A stretch of 64,000 bases of DNA, taken from Lacinutrix algicola. Its GTDB lineage: Bacteria > Bacteroidota > Bacteroidia > Flavobacteriales > Flavobacteriaceae. The DNA lies in NCBI RefSeq assembly GCF_001418085.1, contig NZ_LIQH01000020.1:62001-126000 (forward strand), given 5' to 3'. Positions 51,396 through 60,264 of the stretch are shown one piece after another; position 1 is the first letter of the stretch, and every line of letters begins with the position of its first letter. The translations under genes were made by a program, and so were the position numbers. The notes under the pieces are model-generated. The model had not been told where the DNA came from. It did not search any database and saw only the letters and a program-made list of their open reading frames with translations.

Positions 51396-51433
51396 AATCT
51401 CAAAATTAATCTACTTAATTTGAGATTTTTCGT
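51396..51433. terminator. Bidirectional terminator between convergent genes
   Basis: AATCTCAAA (51396-51404) and the following ATTAA pair with TTAAT and TTTGAGATT (ending 51427), with a T-rich tract to the right. It separates the GT4 gene from the glycosidase operon. Confidence 0.75.
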
Positions 51434-51473
51434 TTTTATAAGACTAAAAAAATAGTTGTAAAACAGACAATTA

Positions 51474-52988
51474 CTAGTGTGTAATATATTTAAACGATGC
51501 CTTTTTTACACCGTTTTTGTTAATAAATCCAAACTTTTTCTGGGTATTACGTCTCCAAGGTCTGCGTCCAACTACAGCAGTTGGTACGTCAACAAAATCA
51601 TATAAAGTCCAAGACATAAATTGCAACTTATTAGAAGCAATAATCTCTTGGATTTTTTTGTGGTAATTAGCTTGATCTTCTTCAGAGCTTCCAAATGGTT
51701 TCCAAAACCCACTATAGGATGACATTCCAAATTCTTGCAATACTAACGGTTTGTTTGGTATTTCTATTTGCATTGTTTTAATAGCAGCATCCAATTCGCT
51801 TAAGCCTTCATAATAATGAAACGATACAATATCTACTTTGTCTTTTAAAATGGGTGCGCTTTGTGTGTTGGACCAACCAATAGTTACAGGATGCACATTA
51901 TCTATAGATTTTACTAAATCTATCATATTGTCTAACCAAGCAATAACCATATCTTTTCCTCTAGATTCAAAATCAAGGTTTGGCTCGTTTTTAATATCCC
52001 ATGCAATAATAGCGCTGTGGTCTTTAAAGGTAGACACGATAGTTTCTGCGTGACGTTGGTTTAAGGTCCAATTCATCACAGAATAATCGCCATAAAAATC
52101 AAATAATGTTACTACTACTTTTAGGTTTTGCTCTTCTGCAGCATCTAAAGTTTGTTTTAGTTTTTCTAACTTTTTAGGATCGACATCAGCTTTTCCAAAG
52201 TCATCATATTGCACAAAAATCCTAACCGAATTTAAGCCTGCATTTTTAATAACCTTAAAGTCACTAATAATGGTGTCTTTCGCGAAAGCGTCACCAAACA
52301 TGTTCCAAGGTGTCGCTTTTGGATAATAATTAATCCCTTTAATAACTAAACTATCAGTTTCAATTTTTGCTATTTCTGGTAAGTACGGTTTAGTGCTTTC
52401 TTTAACTAAATGCCTAATACGCCAAAAGCCATCTTCTAATAAAAACACCATTTTATAAGTTGAGGTTTCTGTGGTTTCTAGTACTAGTTTTTCATCTTTA
52501 AAAACCCGTTTATATTCTACAACATTTCTATCAGTAATAACCGCCAATTGTCCGTCTTCGCTAAAAAACTCTAAAGTTGGTTTGTGGTTTAATGTTGTGG
52601 CTTCAATGGTTGTGTTTTCAGCTTTGTTTAATTCAATAAAGGCATATAAGTTTTCTCTAGCACTGTCTGTGTAATAATCTTTTATACCAGCAGTTTTATT
52701 GGTTTGATATGCTATTTGTTTAACGTACCAAGCGTCTAAATAGTTGTTTTGAAGTGCGTTTAGGTTTTCGTTATCCATTGGTCTGCCTTCGTTATTTAAA
52801 GGTTCCCAAATTAATTTTGGCGCATATTGTTCTACTTTTTGTATTTCGGTATGTAGCATTGTGCTTCTGTCCGCTCCCGTATTTAAGTAGCTAAAAAGCG
52901 CACTTATACCAGATATAATCAAGGCTACAATCATAATATATGAGATTATTAATATGGTACGTAGTATGTTTTTGTTAAGACCTACCAT
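51474..52988 (-). CDS. Membrane-anchored GH5-like glycoside hydrolase
   Basis: A 504-residue protein with one N-terminal membrane helix (residues about 10-35) and an extracytoplasmic part. Residues about 205-495 form a clan-A TIM barrel: the acid/base is E335 in WDIKNEPNL and the nucleophile E419 in VLQEFGMSS. It resembles GH5/GH39-type endo-glycanases. Exopolysaccharide loci often carry a glycosidase that trims or releases polymer (as PelA, PslG and BcsZ do). It is the last gene of a three-gene minus-strand operon; its start overlaps the previous stop by 7 nt. Confidence 0.87.
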   Translation of the reverse strand: MVGLNKNILRTILIISYIMIVALIISGISALFSYLNTGADRSTMLHTEIQKVEQYAPKLIWEPLNNEGRPMDNENLNALQNNYLDAWYVKQIAYQTNKTAGIKDYYTDSARENLYAFIELNKAENTTIEATTLNHKPTLEFFSEDGQLAVITDRNVVEYKRVFKDEKLVLETTETSTYKMVFLLEDGFWRIRHLVKESTKPYLPEIAKIETDSLVIKGINYYPKATPWNMFGDAFAKDTIISDFKVIKNAGLNSVRIFVQYDDFGKADVDPKKLEKLKQTLDAAEEQNLKVVVTLFDFYGDYSVMNWTLNQRHAETIVSTFKDHSAIIAWDIKNEPNLDFESRGKDMVIAWLDNMIDLVKSIDNVHPVTIGWSNTQSAPILKDKVDIVSFHYYEGLSELDAAIKTMQIEIPNKPLVLQEFGMSSYSGFWKPFGSSEEDQANYHKKIQEIIASNKLQFMSWTLYDFVDVPTAVVGRRPWRRNTQKKFGFINKNGVKKASFKYITH

Positions 52989-54199
52989 AGTTTTTTGTTA
53001 TTAAATGTTTTGTTTATTCCAGCGGTTTCAACACTAAAACTATACGTGTCGTTTTGATAAACAGCAGGCTTTAAATTAAAAGTAACGTAGCCATTAAAAG
53101 AGGTCTTAATAATGGTGTCAATAAGCGTGTTGTCTTTGTAAATTAAAAGTTTGACGTGCAAGCCATCCGGAATCATTTGCTCCATAAAACTTTGTAAAGG
53201 ACCAACTAAGATTTTACGATTTTTATTAGCAAAAGCAACGTCAAAATCTTCAATAACACTTTGATAACTTAGTATAATTGTATCACTTTCTGCCATACCA
53301 TCAACATAGGCTTTAATGCTCCAGTTGTCTTTAAAATCAGGATGAATAATTTTAGAGTGTGCAACACCTTCAATGGTGGTACCAGTAGTTTTTAGAATAT
53401 TTCCGTGGTCGTTGGTTATAAAAAAGGTAACAAATGTACCATCACTAACCACATTGTCTTGCTTATCTTTAATTACAGAGGTATTAAAAGTGGTTACTTG
53501 ATTTCCGTCTGCGTAGTTGTGTGGTCTTTTTGCCGAAATTTTAAAATCTGTAGGAATTGCTGCCCATACATTAATGGTGAATTCTTTAGAATTAATTCCC
53601 AAACTTTCTGAAGAGACTAACATGCGTCCGCTTTCTCGTTTAGAATTAATGTTTCTCCAGGAAATTAAATTATTAGTAAATATATCGTCGTTTTCTTCGG
53701 AAGCTAAAAACTGAAACCTCGCATTCACTTTTGTATTTGTTGGTACAGGATTATCTAAAGAATCTGTAGGTATAACAACCAACATGGTGTAATCGGTTCC
53801 TCCGGCTTCAATACTTGGAGGACCAATATAGGTTTCCATAGTTGCGACTTCTGCTTTTGGATTAATATTAAATTGACCGGTAGCAGATTTGTTTTTGTCT
53901 AATAATGCCCAGTTTACAACACCAATTTTTTTGGTTATGTTTTCCGGAATTATATATTGAAGTGTACCATCTTCGGCTATAGCCGAAACTAAAGTAGAGC
54001 CATAACTATTAGAACAATACAATAATGGTTTTTGATCGTCTGAAACTGTAAACTTTAAAACAATAGGTTTACCAACATTATAATCTGTTTGCGTTGTGAC
54101 TAATTTACTAGGATTAGTAGCGTCATTATGTTGCACAATAGCAAACGATGATAATAAAATCAAACCTAAAACAAATATGTATGTACGTTTAAGTTGCAT
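52982..54199 (-). CDS. Secreted protein with Ig-like domains
   Basis: A 405-residue protein with an N-terminal signal anchor (IFVLGLILLSSFAIVQ). The rest is beta-rich. An invasin/Big-1-like Ig fold is recognisable at about residues 225-310 (a DGNQVTTF opening, then FVTFFITNDHGNI). No enzyme motif is seen. It likely acts as a scaffold or binding part of the periplasmic or surface glycan machinery. Its start shares a base with the stop of the GT-C gene, and its stop overlaps the glycosidase start. Confidence 0.75.
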   Translation of the reverse strand: MQLKRTYIFVLGLILLSSFAIVQHNDATNPSKLVTTQTDYNVGKPIVLKFTVSDDQKPLLYCSNSYGSTLVSAIAEDGTLQYIIPENITKKIGVVNWALLDKNKSATGQFNINPKAEVATMETYIGPPSIEAGGTDYTMLVVIPTDSLDNPVPTNTKVNARFQFLASEENDDIFTNNLISWRNINSKRESGRMLVSSESLGINSKEFTINVWAAIPTDFKISAKRPHNYADGNQVTTFNTSVIKDKQDNVVSDGTFVTFFITNDHGNILKTTGTTIEGVAHSKIIHPDFKDNWSIKAYVDGMAESDTIILSYQSVIEDFDVAFANKNRKILVGPLQSFMEQMIPDGLHVKLLIYKDNTLIDTIIKTSFNGYVTFNLKPAVYQNDTYSFSVETAGINKTFNNKKLW

Positions 54200-57100
54200 T
54201 AATTTGGGCTTCCTATGTATGTGTTAATTTCTATTTTTATATAACTAAAATCAGGATGGTCAATTTTTTGCAATTGGGCGTCGCTATGGTTTTCAATTCT
54301 GTTAGGGACAACTTTACCCGCAATAGCATCGTTTGGCAAACCATTTACAAAAATGTTTTTCATGTCTGTATTTACTATTTTTACTTGACCATCTTGTAAT
54401 ATATGATATTCAAAATCTTGCTTACGTTGTTGCCTTACACCTTCTTTTACAAATAGATGATCTACCCAAACCATGTCTTTATTTTCGTCATAGTAAGTTA
54501 CTAAAAGTTGAGGTATTGTAATCTCTTGGATGCCACTATTAAATAAGTTTCCGTTTATAATACTGTCTTTAATGCTAATGGCACTTAACACCACGTTTTT
54601 GTATAAGTCAGAGCCCGATACATTTCCTGCAACTTGCAAGTTGAATTTGGTTGGTTGTTCTTCAAATTCGATAGGTGTAAATTCATCTGGATTAAATGTG
54701 TCCGGAATAGAATCTTGAGTTCTGGACCAAGCAATACCTTCAAAATTAATACGAAAACTACTAGATTCTTTAGGCATTAATTTATGCTTGACGTGGTACT
54801 TTGCATTGTACGTTGCTAATTGCTTGTTGTCGTCATTATACAGCGTACCTTTTAAAATAACATCTGCTGGGACATTGTCTACATTTTGGACTTCTCCAAT
54901 AATAGCATAACTACCATCATACTGTACTAATTTAGCAGCAACGACTTCTAAAACAGGCTGCTTTAAAATATCTTCATGATGGGTTGCTTCTGTTGTAATA
55001 CGCCTACGACCTTGATTAAAATACTTGGTTGCGTTATCAGAATAAAGTTGATCTGGTGGTAAATCGTTATTTAAATCGTCTGGTTGTAAATACCATTTAC
55101 CTTTGCGTCTTGAAAGGGATTTATAGTCTATTTTTTCAATTTTTTCTAAAGGCGTAATCCACTGGCTAGTCACTTTTGCAGAGACAGTACTATCGTTGCG
55201 TTTTGTAATTTCGGTTTCAATAGCATCCATTTTAGCATAGCTACTTAGTAGACCATCGGTTACCGATATCTCTAGCATGTATTGCGCTATTGGCAACTGG
55301 TTTTCGGGATCTATTAAGCTATGTGCTTTTTCAAATTCTTTAAAGTCTAAAGCATCATAATAGGCAATAATGGCATTTTCTGGACTGCGTTGCGAATCGT
55401 TTTTTAGGTAGAATAAATAGATGCCATAAAACACAGCTACAGCAAGAATTAATGACCAAAGATGCGTGATGCGTAATACGTTTCTATTAAACTTATTATA
55501 AGTAGTCGGAAATTTTAAAAATTCAGTAATTGGTTTTACGCGTGTTTTTAAAGCATTAACCCATAACATTTGAATATTTAATACAAACGCAACTAAAACC
55601 GTCATAAACGGTATGACTCCCCACATTATTTTGACCCATTTAGCAACATCCTCTTTAGGTAAAATAGCAGCTACAGGAGGGATGTTAAGTCGCTCCCAAA
55701 CCATAATTCCGTTCTCTAATTGTCGTAAGCGTTGCCAGCCACAAAAGTATAGGATGGGATCATAAAACTTATCGTTAGAAAATATGTACTTAAGATTATA
55801 TTTTTCTGGTGTTGTTAAAAATTGCTGTAAAGATCCAATTCCTGCAACTCCTTTAAATTTTGAGTTTTCTAAACGCTCGATTGGTCGTGTGGTTAATTCT
55901 GGTAATCGTCTTGCAGAATGGTAGTTTCCGTCCACTGTCATAGCATTAGTTTGTGCACTTAACCAAGCCATTTGATCTCCAAAACCTAGCGTTAAAAAGC
56001 GCCATTTATCGTGATCATCTTGATTTAAGAAATTAACAATAGGTAACATCTTAATTTTTTGTGGTTGTGACGGTCTAAAGTAATTTAAACTCATGGTAAA
56101 TACAATCATAAATACCATAAGTCCGGCTAATATTCCGCCAATAATACGATGGTAAACAGCACCAAATTTAGACTGAATAAGCTCTTTTAAATCACCTTCA
56201 ACAAAACGATACACAAATTCGCCCATTAAAGGAATAGATAATATGGAGGCCCAAAGCGTAAATCTATCTAAGGTTAAAATATTAAATGCGGTTTCGCCTA
56301 ACATTTTTAAAGGCACAGGAGTGGTTCCTCCGGTCCCTAAAATAGTGCAAATGGTTATTGATAATCCAAAAAACAGATAGCGTTTGCTGTAATATCTATA
56401 AAAAATATAGGGTAATAATATTAGTAAAATTCCCCACGGAATTAAAAAGAACACCAATCCTGAGGATGTGATTTCTAAGAAATTATCACGAGAACCATGC
56501 GGAATGGGAACCTGAGTAATCGGGTTGGCTTTGGAGTTTAGCCAATATGGAAAAATACATCCAACGATTAAGACTAATGATAGCATTCCGAAGCTTACAA
56601 TACGTTTAAAAAGTTTAAAAAAGCTATTCAAAAATATTTTGAAAGTCACTTCTTTCATGGTATTGACTTGCTCACGCGAAACATCCATAATTACCATTCC
56701 TATTAAAGGAAAGATAAAAAATATCATCCCGAAAATAGGCGTAACATGATGCGAGGTTACCGTTACAGCTATTAAAGATAAGGAGGTTGCTAAATACCAT
56801 TTCTTACCAGTTTTTAGCCATAAATAAATTTCAGGTAGTGCATGCATTAATACTGACACACCAACTATACTGGGTAACTGTCCAAAAATGTGCAGTGTTT
56901 CTACAAACGAGGAACTAAAAACAGCTAATACACAAGCATAACCTGCGACTGTTTTATTAGCCGTTATCATTAAAGAAAAACGATATGTACCAGTAACAAA
57001 TAGTACAATTGCAATTAAGGCAACACTAAACATTCCAAATTTTAAGCCACCAATCATGGACAGTAGTCCAATGGTTTGATGTACTAAAGGAGGGTAACTT

Positions 57101-57288
57101 TGTACGGTAAAACCGGTGTACCACTCGTAGTTCCAAGGTTCAAACCAACTATTTGCATAATGATCTGCAAAAAATAGGTGTATTAATGCGTCATAAGTAG
57201 TTTCCAAAGTAAAAAATATGGCACTACCATGAAACGCCAATGCTAAAAGAATGGCGGTGATTAAGAATTTGTTTGAGGTTTCCTTCAT
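54199..57288 (-). CDS. Large GT-C-type membrane protein (PTPS-related)
   Basis: A 1029-residue protein. About twelve membrane helices fill residues 1-420, with acidic residues D33 and D42 in the first outer loop (TYDALIHLFFADHY), a placement typical of GT-C glycosyltransferases and of the 6-pyruvoyl-tetrahydropterin-synthase-related membrane family. Two further helices lie at about 555-640. A SnoaL-like domain and FxLYD-like Ig domains form the C-terminal third. It could use a polyprenyl-phosphate sugar on the outer face. It is the first gene of the minus operon and diverges from the receiver-GT2 gene across site F. Confidence 0.8.
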   Translation of the reverse strand: MKETSNKFLITAILLALAFHGSAIFFTLETTYDALIHLFFADHYANSWFEPWNYEWYTGFTVQSYPPLVHQTIGLLSMIGGLKFGMFSVALIAIVLFVTGTYRFSLMITANKTVAGYACVLAVFSSSFVETLHIFGQLPSIVGVSVLMHALPEIYLWLKTGKKWYLATSLSLIAVTVTSHHVTPIFGMIFFIFPLIGMVIMDVSREQVNTMKEVTFKIFLNSFFKLFKRIVSFGMLSLVLIVGCIFPYWLNSKANPITQVPIPHGSRDNFLEITSSGLVFFLIPWGILLILLPYIFYRYYSKRYLFFGLSITICTILGTGGTTPVPLKMLGETAFNILTLDRFTLWASILSIPLMGEFVYRFVEGDLKELIQSKFGAVYHRIIGGILAGLMVFMIVFTMSLNYFRPSQPQKIKMLPIVNFLNQDDHDKWRFLTLGFGDQMAWLSAQTNAMTVDGNYHSARRLPELTTRPIERLENSKFKGVAGIGSLQQFLTTPEKYNLKYIFSNDKFYDPILYFCGWQRLRQLENGIMVWERLNIPPVAAILPKEDVAKWVKIMWGVIPFMTVLVAFVLNIQMLWVNALKTRVKPITEFLKFPTTYNKFNRNVLRITHLWSLILAVAVFYGIYLFYLKNDSQRSPENAIIAYYDALDFKEFEKAHSLIDPENQLPIAQYMLEISVTDGLLSSYAKMDAIETEITKRNDSTVSAKVTSQWITPLEKIEKIDYKSLSRRKGKWYLQPDDLNNDLPPDQLYSDNATKYFNQGRRRITTEATHHEDILKQPVLEVVAAKLVQYDGSYAIIGEVQNVDNVPADVILKGTLYNDDNKQLATYNAKYHVKHKLMPKESSSFRINFEGIAWSRTQDSIPDTFNPDEFTPIEFEEQPTKFNLQVAGNVSGSDLYKNVVLSAISIKDSIINGNLFNSGIQEITIPQLLVTYYDENKDMVWVDHLFVKEGVRQQRKQDFEYHILQDGQVKIVNTDMKNIFVNGLPNDAIAGKVVPNRIENHSDAQLQKIDHPDFSYIKIEINTYIGSPN

Positions 57289-57369
57289 ATAAAGCCTAAG
57301 CAGTAATAATACGGTAAAGATAAATAAATATAATAGGGGTTTGATTTTTAATTATCTACAGCAATCTAC

Positions 57370-57438
57370 CATTCGTCGACACATAGCTATAGGTTAAACT
57401 AAATTACAAATTTAGGGCTGTCTTCTCTTGTACATTTG
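57370..57438 (+). promoter_or_regulatory. LytTR-type site and promoter (site F)
   Basis: CATTCGTCGA (57370-57379) is a full half-site. The second, GGTTAAACTA (57392-57401), is weak but lies 22 bp away, and TACATTTG (57431-57438), an exact -7 element, starts 30 nt after it. It may also serve the divergent GT-C operon (start 57288). Confidence 0.6.
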
Positions 57439-57468
57439 TACCATCAACAACACGTAAACACACTTATT

Positions 57469-58653
57469 ATGAAAGTTTTAGCAATAGATGACCAACAATT
57501 AGTATTACTGCCTTTACAAAAAAGATTAATCGAATTAGGTTACGAAGTAAAAATAGAGACAGACGCCAATAAAGGTTTAGAGTTATTTGAGTCTTTTAAT
57601 CCAGATCTTGTTATTGTTGACATTAACATGCCAGGTGTTTCTGGTTTGGAAGTTGTAAAATATGTAAGAATTACAAAAAACTCTCAAACTCCAATCATGG
57701 TTTTATCGGGAGATACTAAAGACGAAACAATTACTGAAGGTTTTGATTTAGGTATTAATGATTATATGAAAAAACCATTAAGCTTAAACGAAATTAGTGC
57801 ACGTGTAAAACGATTAATTGGTGCTCCAGAAGGACCAAACACAGTGATTAAAAGTGATGTAATGATACAAGAACGTTGTGTTGGTGTTGTTATCCCTTGT
57901 TATAACGAAGAAGAGCGTTTATTAAGTGAGGAATTTATTACTTATATAGATAAAAACTCAGGATACCATTTATGTTTTGTGAACGATGGAAGTAAAGATA
58001 AAACATTAGAAGTTTTAAAAGAATTACAAAAAGGAAGAGAAGATTTTATAACGGTTTATGATTGTGAAAAAAACGGAGGAAAAGCAGAAGCTGTACGTTT
58101 AGGAATGTTACACATGGCTAAAAAAGAAGATTTAGATTACATCGGCTTTTTAGATGCAGATTTATCTACGGACTTAGCAGATTTTGATGATTTGGTAAAG
58201 ACTATCGAAACTTCAGACTTTAAAATTGTAAGTGGTTCTCGCATCTCTAGAATGGGAGCAAATATTACTAAAGAATCTGCTAGAAAAGTAATTAGTTTAA
58301 CTATTAATTTTATTATCAGAAAGATTTTAAAAATGGACTTTAAAGACACACAATGTGGTGCTAAAATCTTTCATAAAGATGTAATTGATATCGCTTTTGG
58401 TAAAAAGTTTGTAACACAATGGATTTTTGATGTAGAAATTTTTAAAAGAATGAGTATCCACTTTGGATTAAAAGAAGCAAAAGCAATGCTTTGTGAGCAA
58501 CCATTAAAAAGATGGATTCATGCAGATGGTTCTAAACTATCAATGAAGGACTCAGTAAAAATTGTTGGACAATTAGGTCAAATTGCTTGGGTTTATAGAA
58601 ACAAAAAGCAAAATGTAAAAAAAGCTATTTCAACTGAATTAAAAGTAGTTTAA
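57469..58653 (+). CDS. Response regulator fused to a GT2 glycosyltransferase
   Basis: A 394-residue fusion. The start is the ATG at 57469 (MKVLAIDDQQ); an upstream TTG at 57436 overlaps the promoter. Residues 1-120 are a receiver with D7/D8 and phospho-acceptor D51 in IVDINMPGVSG. From about 135 there is a GT2 GT-A domain of the polyprenyl-phosphate glycosyltransferase type: VVIPCYNEEERL, VNDGSKDKT and the metal-binding DAD in FLDADLSTD. No membrane helix is present. It likely makes a lipid-linked sugar for the GT-C protein, under phosphorylation control. Receiver-GT2 fusions are rare in my knowledge. Confidence 0.88.
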   Translation: MKVLAIDDQQLVLLPLQKRLIELGYEVKIETDANKGLELFESFNPDLVIVDINMPGVSGLEVVKYVRITKNSQTPIMVLSGDTKDETITEGFDLGINDYMKKPLSLNEISARVKRLIGAPEGPNTVIKSDVMIQERCVGVVIPCYNEEERLLSEEFITYIDKNSGYHLCFVNDGSKDKTLEVLKELQKGREDFITVYDCEKNGGKAEAVRLGMLHMAKKEDLDYIGFLDADLSTDLADFDDLVKTIETSDFKIVSGSRISRMGANITKESARKVISLTINFIIRKILKMDFKDTQCGAKIFHKDVIDIAFGKKFVTQWIFDVEIFKRMSIHFGLKEAKAMLCEQPLKRWIHADGSKLSMKDSVKIVGQLGQIAWVYRNKKQNVKKAISTELKVV

Positions 58654-58679
58654 TCACCAACTTTCTAAATCCCTAAATC

Positions 58680-59177
58680 ATGAAAACAGGTATCATAATA
58701 ATTTTTCATAATAACGAAAAACACATAGACACAACCATTTTTATAAAACAACTTAGTCAAGCTAAAGATATTCAATTTTGTTTAGTGAATAATGCAAGTA
58801 AGGACAATACAATTTTAGCATTGCAAGAAATAAAAGAGGCTAGATTACAAAATGTATCTGTAGTGGATATAAGAAAATTTAAGTCAGACGTTTCAGCAGT
58901 AAGAGCAGGTGCAAGATTTATGTTTAGTCAGTTTAACTTAAAGCATTTAGGTTATATTTCTGTCAATTTACTAAATATTAAATACAAAGGATTAAATAGT
59001 TTAATAAAAGCAATAAGTGAAAACCATGAGGTTATTGTCGATTATAATGCTGAAGCTCTAAAAAGGCGTGATATAAAGCTTACTCTATTTCAAAGTCTAT
59101 TTTCTGTAATAGAGTATTTGAAAAAAACAAAGGTAAATAATCAATTTATTGACCGTCAATGTTTAACTCAATTCTAA
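58680..59177 (+). CDS. GT2-like protein without the metal-binding motif
   Basis: A 165-residue protein, paralogous to the GT2 domain of the gene before. IIIIFHNNEKHIDT corresponds to VVIPCYNEEERL and CLVNNASKDNT to FVNDGSKDKT. Where the active enzyme has YIGFLDADLSTD, this one has YISVNLLNIKYK, so the DxD is lost. The C-terminal third of the GT2 fold is also missing. It is probably an inactive partner that modulates the receiver-GT2 protein, or a decayed copy. It lies 26 nt downstream in the same unit. Confidence 0.72.
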   Translation: MKTGIIIIFHNNEKHIDTTIFIKQLSQAKDIQFCLVNNASKDNTILALQEIKEARLQNVSVVDIRKFKSDVSAVRAGARFMFSQFNLKHLGYISVNLLNIKYKGLNSLIKAISENHEVIVDYNAEALKRRDIKLTLFQSLFSVIEYLKKTKVNNQFIDRQCLTQF

Positions 59178-59198
59178 ATCAATTCTAAATCAATTATT

Positions 59199-60200
59199 AT
59201 GAAAGTATATCCAATAAAATTCAGTCCAATATTAAAAGAGAAAATTTGGGGAGGTAATAAATTAGGAAACCTTTTAGGGAAAGATACCGATAAAGATAAT
59301 GTTGGTGAAAGCTGGGAAATATCTGACGTAAACGGAAATATTTCAGAAGTAAGTAATGGTGTTTATAAAGGTGCGAGTTTAAAAACGTTAATATCAGATC
59401 ATGAAGCAGAACTTTTAGGAGTAGATAATTTCGCTAATTTTGGTTACAACTTTCCATTACTAATTAAATTTTTAGATGCAAAAACAGACTTATCTGTACA
59501 AGTGCATCCAGATAATAAAATGGCTAAAAAGCATCATAATAGTTTTGGTAAAACCGAAATGTGGTACATTATGGATAGTGATGATAATGCAGATATTGTA
59601 TTAGGACTTAAAGATAAAAGCGTAAATCCAGAAGTTTTAAACCATATTAATGCTAGTAATGTAGATGCTGTTTTTAACAGAGAGCAAGTTAAAAAAGGCG
59701 ATAGTTTTTTTATTCCAGCTGGAAAAATACACGCTATTGGAGCAGGTGTTTTAGCTGCCGAAATACAACAGACTTCAGATATTACATACCGTGTTTACGA
59801 TTGGGATAGAACAGACGATTCTGGACATAAAAGAGAGTTACACACGCAATTAGCAGAAAAAGCAACAAGGCAATTCGACTCAAACGGAAAAGCAAATTAT
59901 ACTTTACAACCAAATACTAAAACAAACTTGGTTAACTGTGAGTATTTTACAACTAATATATTGAACATTACAAAGCGTCAAGTTAAGGAGTATTCTAATT
60001 TAGACTCATTTGTAGTTTTTATGTGCGTAGAAGGAGAAGCGGAAGTTACTGCAGGTTTACATACAGAGACTGTAAAAATGGGAGAAACTATATTAATTCC
60101 AGCAAATACAAAAGAAGTAACATTTAATTCAAATAATGCTAAATTACTAGAGGTTTATGTAAAGAGTACTTTGTCTGAAAGTATACAACACGCATCTTAG
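59199..60200 (+). CDS. manA: Mannose-6-phosphate isomerase, class I
   Basis: A 333-residue cupin-fold isomerase. It has the opening KFSPILKEKIWGGNKLGNLLG, and zinc ligands in QVHPDN and KTEMWYI, with a later His in FFIPAGKIHAIG. The length matches the short, Bacillus-type ManA. It interconverts fructose-6-phosphate and mannose-6-phosphate, the first step toward GDP-mannose. It lies 21 nt after the GT2-like gene, which suggests that mannose enters the polysaccharide built by this locus. Confidence 0.92.
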   Translation: MKVYPIKFSPILKEKIWGGNKLGNLLGKDTDKDNVGESWEISDVNGNISEVSNGVYKGASLKTLISDHEAELLGVDNFANFGYNFPLLIKFLDAKTDLSVQVHPDNKMAKKHHNSFGKTEMWYIMDSDDNADIVLGLKDKSVNPEVLNHINASNVDAVFNREQVKKGDSFFIPAGKIHAIGAGVLAAEIQQTSDITYRVYDWDRTDDSGHKRELHTQLAEKATRQFDSNGKANYTLQPNTKTNLVNCEYFTTNILNITKRQVKEYSNLDSFVVFMCVEGEAEVTAGLHTETVKMGETILIPANTKEVTFNSNNAKLLEVYVKSTLSESIQHAS

Positions 60201-60264
60201 TCCTCTTTTTATGGCATAACACAAAGCAATTGTTATATTTGTAAATATCAAAAATAATATACCA

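Noticed and set aside
53405-53714. ORFs on the plus strand inside the Ig-like protein gene.
   Set aside because: They are antisense shadows of a continuous, overlapping-start operon.
57436-57468. TTG start for the receiver-GT2 protein.
   Set aside because: It lies inside the TACATTTG promoter element, and the receiver domain starts exactly at the ATG at 57469.
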